From contig WSUB01000078.1 of assembly GCA_019633425.1 (NCBI GenBank), forward strand, positions 62,001-126,000: DNA of 64,000 bases, given 5' to 3'. The notes under the pieces were generated by a model. It ran no database searches. It worked only from the letters and a program-made list of their open reading frames with translations, and had not been told where the DNA came from. Below are positions 41,367 through 53,635 of this stretch, one piece after another (position 1 is the first letter of the stretch; every line of letters starts with the position of its first letter). This stretch comes from Tulasnella sp. 424 (taxonomy: Eukaryota > Basidiomycota > Agaricomycetes > Cantharellales > Tulasnellaceae). Both the position numbers and the translations under genes were made by a program.

Positions 41367-44300
41367 CTAGATAGAAGGAATGGCTGCGTCACAGCGTTGG
41401 CATATATCCCTTTCGGACGTTCGCGTAAATTGCCAGCATCGGGGACATTTAGAGTGAGTCGGAGCGACGACTCGGAGGATCACCGATCGTTCCCCTATTA
41501 AAGGAAGTAATTAAAACATAGGTCGGTGGGAGCTAGCTCTAAGACTCACCATCGTTAAATTTGCGTTCACAGAATAGACGTTGAGATGCCGGTTCCGTAT
41601 CTTGTCGAACCCGTACATCCGACACAACAAAGAGTGTCTTTAAAAGCGACTCTGTCGGTGGGTATGTCGGGTTATTCCTCCTTCCGTGCTCTGGTTATTG
41701 GTGTGACTTACTTTCCGCTAGGATTGTCTCCGATGTTGAGTCCTTTTCTATCACTTCTGGGAGAATAATCTCCAGAGCCGCCTCAAGGGAACCTCCAATA
41801 TGCCTTTACGTCGGCAATTTGGATCAGGGTTTTGTTTGGTCGCTACGTGTGGGTTACGCACTTTTCATTCCTCGCCTGTTCCAGCGCGATCATCACTTCG
41901 CTTCGGACCTGCAGCAGACTGTCCATGCTTCGGGAGACTGCGCTATTATTCCAATCAGAAGGCTATGTTGGAGGACAATGCTTCAGTATCGCTCGCAGTC
42001 GTGTCGAGATCTGTGGTACGCACTACGTTCCGCCAACCAAGTTCAAAGATGGACGCCGAGGGTTTGGAGGTCTGTTGATGAAGTGTTTGATGGACCTCTT
42101 CGGCGAGATGAGGTAGAATCGGCGCGAGGATAGGGACTAGAGTATGAAGAACCTATCGTACAGAAACATTATTTGCAGCACAGGGAGAGCAATTTGCGGG
42201 GGGCCATACCTCATAGAGGACGGTAATCGTAGCTCGCCGAGCCGGATGATCAATTGGGTCCGCGTAGAGCGTATCCTTGGTTACGTCAAAGTAAAGAGAG
42301 GATAACGTGTTCGTGGCGAATCTGTTTAGTGAAGCAATCACTACAAGAAACGAGAGGCTCTTTAGATTCGTGTAGACCCATTAGTGTCCGTGTGGCGCAC
42401 CTCGAGGGAAGTTGTAGTCGCTGTACGCTTCCCGACAGGTGTGTTCAAGCTGCTGCAGATGCAACAGCACATATTGATCGATCTGAGAATGGTCAACTAT
42501 AATCAGTCTCCAGTCGGGTTTTCGCTGACAATGAGCGGTACATACCAATGACAGCTCCTCCTTTGTTGCACGTCTGAAGTCTCCTCGAACGGCATCGCCA
42601 TCCTTTAGATTTGCCAGCATAAACCTGACGGTATTCCGGAGCTTTCTTAAGGTCTCTGCGGACTGTGCTAAAACCTTTGGACCAATGGACACGTCGCGTC
42701 CATACTCCACACTCGCCGCCCATAACCTGAGAAGATCGGCACCATAGGCAGGATCCTTCTTTTTATTCTATGGGCAAAAAGAGGGTGAGGTTCAGGACTG
42801 TCGTAATAAAGATTTTCCTTATCCCGCTCACCTGACCACCGTTGATGATTGTCAACGGACTAATAATATTTCCATCGCTCTTGCTCATCTTCTTCCCCTT
42901 GTCGTCTAGCACAAAACCGTGCGTGATGAGGTCCCTGTACGGGGCAACTTCCTTGCCAACCTCTGCCGCCCCGGTTGCAGTAAGGAGCGAGGATTGGAAC
43001 CAGCCTCGATGCTGATCGCTTCCCTCCAGATACACGTCACAAAGACTATCCCTGTCTCGTTCTCCGAGGCGCTCCTTGATCAGAGACCACGAAGTCCCGC
43101 TATCGAACCAGACGTCGACAGTATCCGTGCCTTTCACGTACTTCCGGCCGTTATTCTGGAGGGTCGGGGGGATGAAGTCTTCTACAGGTCCTTCGAACCA
43201 ATAATCTACCCCCTTCTCGGTCAAGATAGGAATGATATGATCTAAAGATTCAGCGGAGAGAATGGCTTCGTCTGTTTCGGCGTCGTATAAAGCAGGGATC
43301 GGGACACCCCATGCTCGTTGACGAGAGATACACCATTCAGAACGTTCCCTGACGAACGATTCCATGCGGGAGCGGGCTGCATATCAAATTCAGCTGCCCG
43401 TCGCTTCAACAAGGAAGGTCGTGATAACGCACAGATCTCAGGGTGGAACTTGACGTCTTCTAACGATTTAAGAGCGGCGCCTTTGATATCGTCGACGTTG
43501 GCAAACCATTGTGATGTGGCCCTACATGCAGTATTGGTCAGCATGGATTTTTGTTACCATTTTGATCGCACAAAAAAATTACCTGAGAATGATGGGTTTC
43601 TTCGTCTTCCAGTCGTACGGATACTTGTGCTTGAGAGTCCCTTGTCCCACCAACACACCGGACTCCTTCAAGATCCCCACCATCTCCTTTCCCCCGTCGC
43701 TCAACACCTCCTTGCCCCGCAGCCTCTCCCCGATAACTGGGTCCTTGGAGAGATCGACGATGTCATCGGTATAGCGCCCATTGTCATCAACGGGACAAAC
43801 GATATCCAACTTGTCCAATAACCCCGCTGCAGTCAAGGCCGCGTAATCCTCCTTGCCATGTCCGGGCGCCATGTGCACGAGACCGGTTCCAGTACCCGCT
43901 TCGACGTCTGACCATTCAGTGACAAGTGGAGCCGGGGAGGACGAACGGTGGAAGAGGTGGCTGTACGCGGTGCCCGAGAGTGCTGAACCTGTCAATTTGA
44001 TCCATCATTGCGTCAGTCTCTTGTCCAAGCCTGCGCAACCCCGAAAATTATTTTTTTTTAACCTACCTGGGAGTATACCAAGGACTTCGTAATCCCCTAA
44101 CACCTTGTTCAAAGCTTCTAGACGATCCTTGCCGACGATAAGAATACCCTCGTCCGGGTGCTCGGTCCGTCGAAGTAACGCATAATCGAGCTTTGCATTA
44201 ACCCCGATCGCCTATCGTGGAGGACCATGGAAAATTAGATCTTGCATTTTTCGTGACGTAACTGCTTTCACAAGTCGTACCATATTGGCTGGCAAAGTCC

Positions 44301-45628
44301 ACGGCGTAGTCGTCCAGATTACGAGATGCACGGGATCTTCCTTGCCGTTACGCACGTTCTCCACCATGTCCGCCAGCCCAGGTGCCATTTGACCTTGAGA
44401 GACCTGGAACTTGACATATACAGGGAAAGATTTGTGATCATCCACATATTGAAGCTCGGCTTCCGCGAGCGCCGATTTGGAGGAAGGTGACCAATGCACC
44501 GGTCGATGCCGACGTGAAATGAGACCTATTCGGGATGCGAACAGAATGTCAATCAATGATGGAAGAAGAGAGCGGACTTCTGCGAGACAAGTTATCGCAC
44601 CTTTCTTAACAAGTTCTTGGAAGACACGAAGTTGCCTAATCTCGTAATCGTGATCTTTTGGGGAAGAAGAGGACTTTGTCAGTCCCCGAGTCGCAGAATT
44701 TTCAAAACGAGGGTTCGTATCCTCACCCATGGTCCTATAGGTTCCTTCGTGGCTCCAATCAGCCATGATACCGAATTGCTTGAACTCCTCCATTTGGACT
44801 TTCATATCCCGTTCGGCGACCTGACGAGCGATTTTGCGGACGGCGACGGGTGGGATGGTTTCGTGTCCTGCCTACCTGGCCGTGCAAGTGCAAAGTGAGG
44901 TGACATCAACGATAGTTCATATTATCAAAAGGAGTTACGGAGACGTACGCCAAGTTCTTTGAGGGCCTTGTGCTCGATTGGAAGGCCGTGGCAGTCCCAT
45001 CCGGGTACGTAGCTAAACGCCATATCGTCTAAGCTTCCAAAGATAGATGAACCAAGGCGAAAACAAGTGACGCACTCTACTCTCTTTCCTCGGAGAAGCT
45101 GGAACCTGTTGATAATGTCCTTGAGGATCTTGTTGAGTGCATGGCCTGGGGTGCATCGAAACCAGCACGGTATCCATGCTTCAGCCACATGTATAAGGTC
45201 AGTTGAACCTTCAGAAGGAAGCTCACCCATGTGCAAGTGCCCGTTAGCATACGGTGGGCCATCGTGTAAGACGAAAATAGGGCGATCTTTTTGCCCAGCC
45301 TGTTCGAACACGGGGTACGAGCAACCGAGTTAGACGCTGTGGCTTCTCGCCTGGACTCCAGCTCGCACCGCACCTGCCACTTGTACAACTCCGAAGTCGT
45401 CCTTTCTCTAAACGGCTCCTCCCTAACACCAGGCTCGGCCCAAAGAGGGAAGGTCGTCTTTGGTAAAAGCATCGTCGCCGTGTACGTTTTGCTTGGGTTC
45501 ACCGCGCCGTCTTTCGCGTCTTTTGACGAACTGTAGTAGCGACATGTTGATGACCTGGTAAGAGGTGCTCCAATAGCTCGTGTTCGTATCGAGCGAAGGG
45601 GTCGGGCTATTGAGCCTGAACCGATCAT
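41367..45628 (-). CDS. ISM1: Mitochondrial isoleucyl-tRNA synthetase
   Basis: Nineteen exons were assembled, all phases consistent, 1024 residues: 45628-45374, 45299-45227, 45145-45076, 45012-44949, 44871-44727, 44654-44601, 44525-44281, 44211-44067, 43988-43583, 43521-43433, 43376-42832, 42767-42546, 42482-42401, 42340-42210, 42152-42027, 41962-41862, 41803-41712, 41651-41550 and 41494-41367. The first about 35 residues are an Arg/Ser-rich mitochondrial presequence ([24 protein letters not shown]). Class I signatures follow: the HIGH motif as HLHMG in [23 protein letters not shown], editing-domain [33 protein letters not shown] and KMSKS ([10 protein letters not shown]). The C-terminus has the four-cysteine zinc-finger (KCPRCW, CQRC). 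It charges mitochondrial tRNA-Ile. It shares a 191-bp divergent promoter region with DJ-1. Confidence 0.92.
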
Positions 45629-45819
45629 CTTTCGAGCGAGAACCAGGTTGTGGAAAGAGAGTTCGAAATTTGGAAATGGAGAACGCGGCAACGGAGGTAA
45701 CGGCGTTTAGGACGGACTTGTGAGGCTCCCGGTGACGTTTTCGGACATCTCCGCGCCTTAATGATTTCATTTAGAAACCACCACCTCCAGATCTACTTAG
45801 GAGAACAATACTAGACAGA
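45629..45819. promoter_or_regulatory. Divergent promoter between IleRS and DJ-1 genes
   Basis: 191 bases separate the two start codons, so both transcripts must start within or near this interval. No TATA box was recognised. The minus-strand frame remains open upstream of the IleRS ATG to 45691 but only from a TTG, so that ATG is kept. Confidence 0.5.
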
Positions 45820-46795
45820 ATGCCCTCAGCGTTGGTTTTGATTGCTAATGGAACGGAGGAGATGGAATTGTACGTCGAACCGAGAGAGCGGTCCGCCTCG
45901 CGAACTAAATTGACAATCCCTCGTTTGATAGCGTCATCACATATGATACCCTAGTCCGCGCAGGGATCAGTTGCACGTCAGCCCTGGTGAACGATATTCC
46001 TGATTCCATCCCGACTCCCTCGCCGGTTGCAAAATGTTCAAGGGGAGTCAAGATCATCGCTGACAAAGATTTAGTGGACGTAGAAGACCCTGTATGGCGG
46101 TCATGTACAGATGACAAATATGGTTCAGCTGATTGTATTCGACAAATATTTGCTATAGAACGCTTTTGACGCGTTGATTATCCCTGGAGGGGCGAAAGGA
46201 GCCGATACGCTTTCTCAGAACAAGAAGGTCCAAGGCCTCATTCGCTCGTACATCGAGAAGGATAAGGTCGTCGGGATGATTTGCGCAGGCGAGCAAATGC
46301 TTTAGGTCTCTATATGTGCTCTATTGACGGCGATATACCTGTCTAATAGGCAGCTTAGCTGCTCTCAGAGCTTGCCTGCCCAGAAGCAAGATCACCTCGC
46401 ACCCGTCGGTCAAATCTGACCTCGAGTCTGGTAACCTCGACCCAGCCAAGTGTGCGAACGGGTCCTAAACTGTTATTTCACAGCCTTTGACTACTCGGAA
46501 GACGACGTCGTTGTTGCTGGGAAGCTAATCACAAGGTACGTGTTGTTTTCGGTTTCGCACAAAACGCCGACACCTGACCAGTCGATGGGGCCGTTTTACA
46601 AAGCCGCGGACCAGGTGTGCAAACGTTTGAAGATTCCTTATCTATTGTTGAATTAACGTACCACCCCTTTCGTCTCTAGGAACCGCGTTCCTCTTCGCCC
46701 TGACGCTCGTGGAAGCTCTTGCGGGACCTGAGAAGAGGAAGGAAGTGTACGGCCCTATGGTCTTTCCTTCAGGCTATTACACGGCGCCGTTGTAG
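45820..46795 (+). CDS. DJ-1/PfpI family protein
   Basis: Seven exons, 199 residues: 45820-45869, 45932-46091, 46159-46288, 46350-46430, 46484-46535, 46582-46592 and 46680-46795. Start MPSALVLIANGTEEMELP-like, with the conserved Glu of the EEME loop. Then VITYDTLVRAG, FDALIIPGGAKGADTL, the nucleophile-elbow cysteine in VGMICAGSLAAL, TSHPSVK, DYSEDDVVVAGKLIT and TAFLFALTLVEALAG. The length matches DJ-1 (about 190). Family members are oxidative-stress sensors, and some have glyoxalase or deglycase-like activity. Intron 3 appears to use a GC donor (GCGAGC). The 11-base exon 6 is needed to keep the frame; its donor (GTTTTA) is weak, so that part is the least certain. Confidence 0.85.
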
Positions 46796-47497
46796 ACTGT
46801 AGAATACTTGTTGAAGGTTATGAAATGTGATGAATGCGGGCTACTATAAGGTTCACCGATGAACGTGCGGATGGCTTGGCCAACTGACGACCGACATGCC
46901 CGAGCCCAATATCCTCCGCGCGGGATCTATCATCCAAGATTGTCAGCTGGGAGGGCGCGGGAATGATCCGCGTGATTAATTGTGGTCAAACGTCATCGTC
47001 TCGGTGTGGATGATGCCTTTTTGTGGCGCGGGATCGACAATGTAAACCGCTTTCGATCGCGCTCGGGCTCCCCGGTCAAGCCCCAGCGTCGATCATCCCC
47101 CCCAAGAGTGGCGATCAGAAGCCAAAAAACTCCAATCGAACGTTTTTACAAAATAGTCGAACCATTCACCAAACCCATTTCCGCTTTCTCTCTCATACAG
47201 TAAGCCAAAGGTCGCGATCGGGGATGACGAACGAGCCCGAGAAGTCCGAGCCTCCAGCTCACTGCTCACTAAGTCGTACTGTAGCCGGAGGATGTGCTCC
47301 AGACCAATGTCGGATGCAAAATGGTCAGATTCCGGTCAGCCCGGGCTCATATCATTTCTACTATAGTCTGAATGAAGACTTTTGCCGTGTTGGGCGATGC
47401 TTCTTGGCGTGATGTCAGCGAGCGTCGATCGCGCGTCAGCTGTATGCATTGCTGCCCGTCGGACGCGGCTGTCCATCTTACCCCGTCAGTACAGTGC
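46796..47497. other. Intergenic region upstream of the ferritin-like gene
   Basis: No gene recognised. This is expected to hold the upstream control region of the ferritin-like gene; no specific operator could be named. Confidence 0.4.
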
Positions 47498-47504
47498 TAT
47501 ATAA
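47498..47504 (+). promoter_or_regulatory. TATA box of the ferritin-like gene
   Basis: TATATAA in the context gctatataagatg, 111 bases before the ATG at 47615. The spacing suits a fungal TATA box with a leader of roughly 80 bases rich in TCTTCCTC pyrimidine tracts, common before highly expressed genes. Confidence 0.6.
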
Positions 47505-47614
47505 GATGCAGGCCAGAGAGCCGTTGGAATAAACTCATCGGATCCCACTCGAATATCATCTCTTCCTCACTCCTCACGACTACCTCTTCTTACTCTTCGT
47601 TCGCACTTTTCACG

Positions 47615-48728
47615 ATGCTCTCCTCATCCTTCGCCATCGCCCTTCTCGCTGCCTCCGCTGCTGTGGCCCACCCCATCGCTCGCAACAATAACGGCCCTAC
47701 AGGTAAATTTAGCCTTTCGTCTCCCATTAACGGTTTACCCGTTCTGAAGCCCCGTCGCTCACCCCTCCCTCCCATCCTGCAGACACGGACATTCTCCAAT
47801 ACGCTCTAACCCTCGAACACCTCGAAAGCACCTTCTACCAGGAAGCTCTCGGCAAATTCGACGACAAGGACTTCACCGACGCGGGGCTCCCAGACTTTGC
47901 CCGCAAGCGCTTCGTTCAGATCAGCGAGCACGAAAAAACCCATGTCACCTTCCTCAGCACGGCTCTCGGCGACATCGCCACCAAGCCTTGCACGTATAAA
48001 TTGTAAGCCTTTCTCTCATTTCGGTGGCATATGCTGTTCGATGGGCTCACCGGTTAAATGACCGTCTTTGCCGTGTCCTCGCGTTTTGCACAGCCCTTAC
48101 ACCGACCCCAAGTCTTTCGCCGCTTTGTCAATGTTACTCGAAGGTGTTGGTACCAGCGCGTACCTCGGTGCCGCCAGGTTCATCGACAACAAGGATTATC
48201 TCACTGCTGCGGCATCGGTCCTCGCTACCGAGGCTCGACATGCTGGATGGGTCTCCTCGGCTGTCCTCGGGGGCGATCCGTGGTCCGGCCCACTCGACAC
48301 CCCCCTCGACCTGGACCAGGTCTTCTCGCTTGCGGGTGAGTCGTTTGAATGCTGTCTCGCCTTTGCGCACTATACGGGTCATTAACATGACGACTTTCTC
48401 TTCTCTAGCGGCCTTCATCGACGAATGCCCAGATAGCAACCCCAAGCTGCCCGTCAAAGCCTTCCCAGGTCTCACATTCTCCCCAGACAGTCCCCACCCT
48501 GGAAATTCCGTCCAGCTGTCTTACAACTCCTCTGGAAAGAAGGAGTTCTTCGCTGTCTTCACTGGTCTGAGCACAATCTTCATCGAGATCTCGGACGACA
48601 AGAAGGTCACCATTCCATCAGATGCTGTCGGAACCGTATACGGCGTCGTCACTACTTCCAATGAGAAAGTTTCTGACGATAATACAGTCGCCGGCCCTGT
48701 TATCATGGTCTTCCCTGACGATATCTAA
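47615..48728 (+). CDS. Secreted ferritin-like domain protein (Rds1 type)
   Basis: Four exons, 47615-47702, 47783-48002, 48094-48335 and 48409-48728, 289 residues. Residues 1-18 are a signal peptide ([18 protein letters not shown], then HP). The middle is a Ferritin_2-type helical bundle: [19 protein letters not shown], then [20 protein letters not shown], then [20 protein letters not shown] and [11 protein letters not shown]. It carries the Glu/His pairs (LEHLE, EHEKTH, EARH) expected for a di-metal site. A beta-rich C-terminal part ([20 protein letters not shown]) follows. Related fungal proteins are called Rds1 and are stress- or nutrient-regulated; the biochemical role is not settled. The clear TATA box suggests a strongly regulated gene. 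Confidence 0.83.
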
Positions 48729-51175
48729 AGCAATTCCCTCTCAGGTCTTTTCGCTGCACGAACTTGGACTCTTCTTGCCTCCTCTTCTTCTATGTCTCGG
48801 ACATCATTCATAACTTCTATGTATGGTTACGTATCCACGGACCTTATGTTTACGCCCTTGTGCCATTCGATAATGTCTCTCACTAATGTACCTTGATTTC
48901 TAAAACGGGCGATTCTGAGTAGAAAATTCCCGCTCGTTATTTCATAAGGCGCCTCGGTGGCAATCCCCGACTTCTCTTGTGCCCAAAGCTTGCACAGCAG
49001 TAACCTAGGGCATTGTGCACGACCGTAAGAGTTAGTCGCCACCCTAACCCTGCGCTCAAAAGTGGGCTTCATCATTTTGGAAGGGTTCTGTGCATGTGAA
49101 GGGGCCTTCCGTTTTGCTTTTTTCCTACTCCGACGATCGCTTCTGCGAATACGAAGTATCTGATTAGACTCCAGGAGACCTGGGGTTGTTGTTACCTTCG
49201 CTTATACAAAAGGGCTGGAGCATTCCATCAATCTAGCCTAGGCCTAGATGTGCACTGGCAGGGTTTTTTTATCGATCTCTCTCAGCTCTATCACATCATT
49301 GTCGTGTCTTGTAAGGGCAGACGATTTACCTTTTGTTACTCGTTACGAACGGAAAATATTCTGCGAAATGGTAAAGGCCTTTGCGAAAATTGGCGTTCGG
49401 TGCTTTTGTGCTCTTGTGCTCTGTGCACGTTTCGAACGGAGAAAGCTGAAAAGGTCTGAAAAGAGCTCCGGCCTCGGCTGAATCCGGGACCGAGCTAACC
49501 GACCCCTCAATACCCGCCTCCCACTACTACTGTTGCTATCGTCTACACATTCTGACACGATCTCGTTAAACACACTCATGCATGCATAGATAGTTGTCAT
49601 ACATGAGGCGCGGAGGGAGGGGTGAGTTGGCGAGGAGTTGGCTGTTTCACCGAGGCTTGTCGCCGGGTGGACAAACAGACAAACACAGGCCGGATCCGCG
49701 GCTTCTCTTCCAATTGAGTCAAACGCCTCCCCCCGACACACATCGACCATCTTCACCTTCCCTGCCCTGCCGCCGGCTTCCTACGACTAGCCGCCCCTTT
49801 CGCAAATGACGTGGCCAAATGATACGTAGCCGGATAGTAATACGTTTAGCCCCAATGACAACGTCTTCAAGGGTAGAGAAGACTCCGGCAAGCCGGAGCT
49901 TGACTGGACGCAGTCATAATGGCGTCCTGAAGGCCAGAGACGCCATCATTCCCTTTTTTTCCTAATTATTTTTTTCCCGCTTGCAAGCTGCGACTCAAAG
50001 GTAGTCGAGCGAAGCATCTGGGGCGCCATTCAATTTTTTTGATAGGGAAAAAAGCGTGAAAAAAAAAGCAATCTGAAGTCGTGCTCCCGAGGGGTGGGTG
50101 CTCCGAGCAGTCCCCAGTTCAGGGTCTCGAGTCCCGTTGCACCTTGACTCATTTTACCAACCAATCCGCGGACTGCGTGTCGCCTCTACAATACGGCTTA
50201 ACGCCAATCGTCTAATTTCAGCTTGGGAAAAAAATCAAAAAAAGCCGGAGTCAAAAGAGCATTTTTTACGGTTCAAGGATTACCGTGTTGATCGGAGCCG
50301 CAATTTCACGCCGGATTAGGCAGGACCCTTACCTTTTGGGTCTACACACAGCACGACAATGCAACGGCTTGTAGGAGATGCAAGAACGACTTGGTCAATT
50401 CGCTGACGGTGACGTACAGGAATGGGATATCGATGACTTTGGAAGGAGAAGGAGGCGTTCCTTGATGATTTTTGTCTTCCGATGCAATTTGGGGAGATTC
50501 GGGGGTGCGTTTCAAAATCTGGTGCATTGACGCGTCGCGTTGTTGTGCGCCGCAAGCCGTCATTCCGCAACCGACTCGACATGACTCAAAATTATCCTTC
50601 CCACCTCCGAATCTGCGCCGACTCACGGTGTCACTTAGTGGGACCTGCTGCTGCTTTAGGTATCAAGTACCCCATGACTCTCGCATTTCTTGCCATCTTG
50701 GTTCCCCGCAACAGCGCCTACATCCCCTTTCGTCGCACCTGCACGTCGACTCCGCCCGCAGGGAAATTCGCCTAGCACCGTACCACAACAGACCTACAAG
50801 GGCAGCTCCCTGTATCCAATTCAAAGAGACTCCCTCGTCGCCCGACTTTCCCAACTCTGTAACTTGAGTTCGTTTCGCAAGAAAAGGTGTACAATTCTTG
50901 ACTCAAGGGTTCTCAAAAACAACGCTTGCTGTTTACCGCCCACCTAGGACAACGACACCGACCTTACGAAGTCGGACTTCTGACTGGACCGAAGATAGTC
51001 GTTGGGACTCTATAAGAACCGACGGAGATCTCTGCCCTGGAGTCGATCATCATCCCAAGCCCAACACACTCTCGCACTCTAATCCTCACATCACACACAC
51101 AGCCTCTCTTCCACTATCGACCTTCGACGCACTCTCCATTCTATCACCTTCCACCTGCCCAATATATCTGACAAA
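48729..51175. other. Long intergenic region with no recognised gene
   Basis: About 2.4 kb with only short, implausible ORFs. Visible items: T-tracts near 49264; two short hairpins at 49883-49898 (CTCCGGC/GCCGGAG) and 49919-49946 (ATGGCGTC/GACGCCAT); A-tracts at about 49970-50260. 51060-51175 is the pyrimidine-rich leader of the next gene. Confidence 0.45.
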
Positions 51176-51591
51176 ATGACCGGCTGTGAGTGGCTCTCTC
51201 GGGTTATCCTTTGGGATACTCATTGAACTCGTGTGCTGACCTGGTCCTTTTTTTTTGCCTTTTTTTTCATTAGCCGCTTCCCGCTACTTCATGCACATCC
51301 ACAACATGTCTCAGCAGCGCATCATCGTTATGCTTGAGGCCACTTTCCCCCAAGGCCCTCGGCACCAGGAAGTCTGGACCAGCAGCATCACCAGTGCGTC
51401 CATCCTCCCTGGGTTCACCGCTTGCGGCTTGTGACTGACGACGAGGTTTCCTTTTTACAGTCACCAGCTCAACCAACGGGCGTGGCCTCGGTATCCACAC
51501 CGCTGTTGCAAGCAGCAAACAAGCGGCACGCGACGCCGCCAGTTTGCAAGCACTCCTCGCTCTCGGCGTCGACGTCAACAACCTCAACTAA
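51176..51591 (+). CDS. Single dsRBD microprotein, copy D1
   Basis: Three exons, 51176-51185, 51274-51393 and 51461-51591, 86 residues. Exon 1 encodes only MTG plus one base. The protein looks like one double-stranded-RNA-binding domain: YFMHIHNMSQQRIIVMLEAT (helix 1 and first strand), GPRH in the strand 1-2 loop, WTSSIT and the helix 2 block SSKQAARDAASLQALLALG, which corresponds to the KKxAKxxAA RNA-contact motif. It has nothing outside the domain. Intron positions and phases match the other two copies at 53188 and 56369. The function is unknown; dsRBD-only proteins can bind or shield dsRNA or modulate RNase III enzymes. It is more diverged than the other two are from each other. Confidence 0.7.
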
Positions 51592-53187
51592 AAGACACTT
51601 CTCATTTCGTTTTTTCAGTCCCCTCTCCGCTCTCGTTGAACATTTCGTTGTCTATCTATTGGGTAGGCGACTCGCGGTGACGCTCAGGCCTTTGAGAGCT
51701 CGCCTTGGGTTTGCCAGCTCGGTGTACTAATAGTGCTTTCGATCGTTGCGCTTTTGGAATAGTATAACTGTATCATTACCGAATGTAAATTAATATCAAG
51801 TACCTAAACCTAGTTTTTTCCTGTCTTGTCCGCGTGCTTTTGTGTGGCGAGTCGTGCCCGGACCTCCGCAGTTTTTGGGGCCTCGTTAGCCTGAAAGAGG
51901 GAAAATGGGATGGACCGTCGAATGCTGACAAAGCCACAACCGTGGGAATCGGCATGCCGCCGAAATGAGTAACGTTTCTAACACAGCCCGCCAATCAGTT
52001 CTCCCGGGGGAAAAACACAGCCCGAATTCTTCGCGCTTGCGTGTACGTATACTCATTGGAATATTGCTCCGAGTAGTTGGTATGTTGATCGAGGAGCTGT
52101 TCTTCCTTGGTGACGACTAATGAGCCCCGTCGCCATCAAAAGCGCGTTCGAATGATGTACATGTTGGCGCTCGACTTGTGCAGTGTTCGAGTAAAGTTGG
52201 TACATGTTCACCTGCGGGAATTTCTTTGGCAAAAGTACCGCGAAAGAGGGCTTGTGGCTATCCCAGTGGTGTATATTCACCTCCTCCTCTTTTCCCTCAA
52301 ACCGTGAGGACCAAGACGCGCCTCACGCCTCATCTTCGTCCAGAGGTCCTCCCTCGGCTTCCCGATCCGTGTAGCGAGCGTCAACCACCGTCGATGTCGG
52401 CCACTCCGCATACGTATCCCCCCGGCGGTGAGTTCAACTCGACTTCACTCTTTCATCATCGACTTAGGAGTGGAGCGATGTGCGCGGGAATTGCTGCAAA
52501 TGGACAAGAGCGTGCACGAGGTTCGATTGCATCCCAATCGACCTTTCGTTTTCCACTTCTCTTTTCCATGGAAGTTAGGAGTATTTTGCGCATTCACAAA
52601 ATTTGGGGTGCTAAGGCCTTTGCACGCCTCTTTTCTCTTAGAACACTTGAGTCAAGGGAATCAGGTGGTGGGACCCTGACTCTCCTCGTGTGTTTACAGG
52701 AATTTGCCCCCAATACCTATGCGGTACTGGAACCACCGTTCATTGGAACCCCGTTCAACCCGAAAGCGGGTCCGCGGCTGTAGCGGTAATCGCTCAAGTG
52801 GTGTATGCGAGGCTGGATAATGCGTTATTTGCTCCGAAATGAGTCTTCTACGAGGAACGAAAGAGAAGGAGAACCCCGGGGGCGCACCAGTTGTAAGTCC
52901 TCATCTCCCTTATTGCGCTAATCGTTCCCCGCATTCCCGTGGCGACGAACCTTCTATCTGAATGTCCATTGACTTGTAGATCGAACAGGTCCAGGTGAAC
53001 CCTTGTGCGAAGCACTTTTTTTTATGCCTCATCCCCTCACTCCCTGTATTTATATAGCAGGGAAGGAACCTCAACCCCTCTCCTCATCATCGCTCTACAA
53101 GCTCCTCTACTCACCACACCCTCACACCCCTCGACACTTACCCTCCCCAGTACTCACCCACTCCTACAAGCTTACTACTCTCTGAAG
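51592..53187. other. Intergenic region between dsRBD genes D1 and D2
   Basis: Apart from the weak candidate at 52394-52783, no gene was recognised. A probable TATA box (tatttatata) lies at about 53047-53056, 130 bases before the D2 start, followed by a pyrimidine-rich leader (CCTCTACTCACCACACCCTC) that is repeated before D3. Confidence 0.45.
52394..52783 (+). CDS. Very uncertain small spliced ORF
   Basis: A possible three-exon ORF of 56 residues (52394-52427, 52468-52520 and 52700-52783) opens with MSATPHTYPPGG. The first intron has a good donor (GTGAGT) and acceptor (CTTAG); the second uses a poor donor (GTTCGA). The protein resembles nothing I recognise and has no dsRBD pattern, although it lies between two dsRBD genes. 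It may be chance or the decayed remains of a gene. Confidence 0.2.
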   Translation: MSATPHTYPPGGEFNSTSLFHHRLRSGAMCAGIAANGQERARGSIASQSTFRFPLLFSMEVRSILRIHKIWGAKAFARLFSLRTLESRESGGGTLTLLVCLQEFAPNTYAVLEPPFIGTPFNPKAGPRL

Positions 53188-53635
53188 ATGTCCCAGATGT
53201 ACGCTCTCGCTCCCCAAGCCGTCGCTCCCTCTGTTGGCAGCAGTGCGTAGCCTCTTTCACTGCCTCCCTCCTTTGACATAACGCTTACAAGCTCTGCTCC
53301 ACCTCCTCGTAGACCCCCGCTACCAAATGCTCCTTCACAACTTGCAGATGCAAGGCAAAGTGTACTATATGGAGTCTTCTGTTGCGGATGGTCCTCGTCA
53401 TTGCGAAACCTGGACCGCGTCCGTGTTCTGTGAGTGCCGCCCCACGCGCGTTACGGCCACCTTGCGGAGCATGTCATTCTAATCTCGACTATATCATTTT
53501 CATTACGCAGTGCTCAACGGTCCCAACGGTGCTGTCGTCAACACGTTCATCGCACGCGCTGCCACTAGACAAGCTGCTCGCGAGGCAGCCAGTGGACAAG
53601 CACTCACTTCGCTCGGATATGCCCCTCGCTATTAA
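53188..53635 (+). CDS. Single dsRBD microprotein, copy D2
   Basis: Exons 53188-53242, 53313-53429 and 53511-53635, 98 residues, all introns in phase 1. After an 18-residue leader (MSQMYALAPQAVAPSVGS) comes one dsRNA-binding domain: PRYQMLLHNLQMQGKVYY (helix 1, strand 1), DGPRHCETWTASVF (GPxH loop and strand 2), then strand 3 and helix 2 with TRQAAREAASGQALTSLGY. The domain fills the rest of the protein. Its promoter region, exons and 3' flank are duplicated as D3 (56369). It may act by binding structured RNA; no partner domain is present. Confidence 0.78.

Noticed and set aside
41800..42133. Three overlapping plus-strand ORFs
   Set aside because: They lie opposite the C-terminal exons and introns of the isoleucyl-tRNA synthetase gene, whose spliced frame is well supported.
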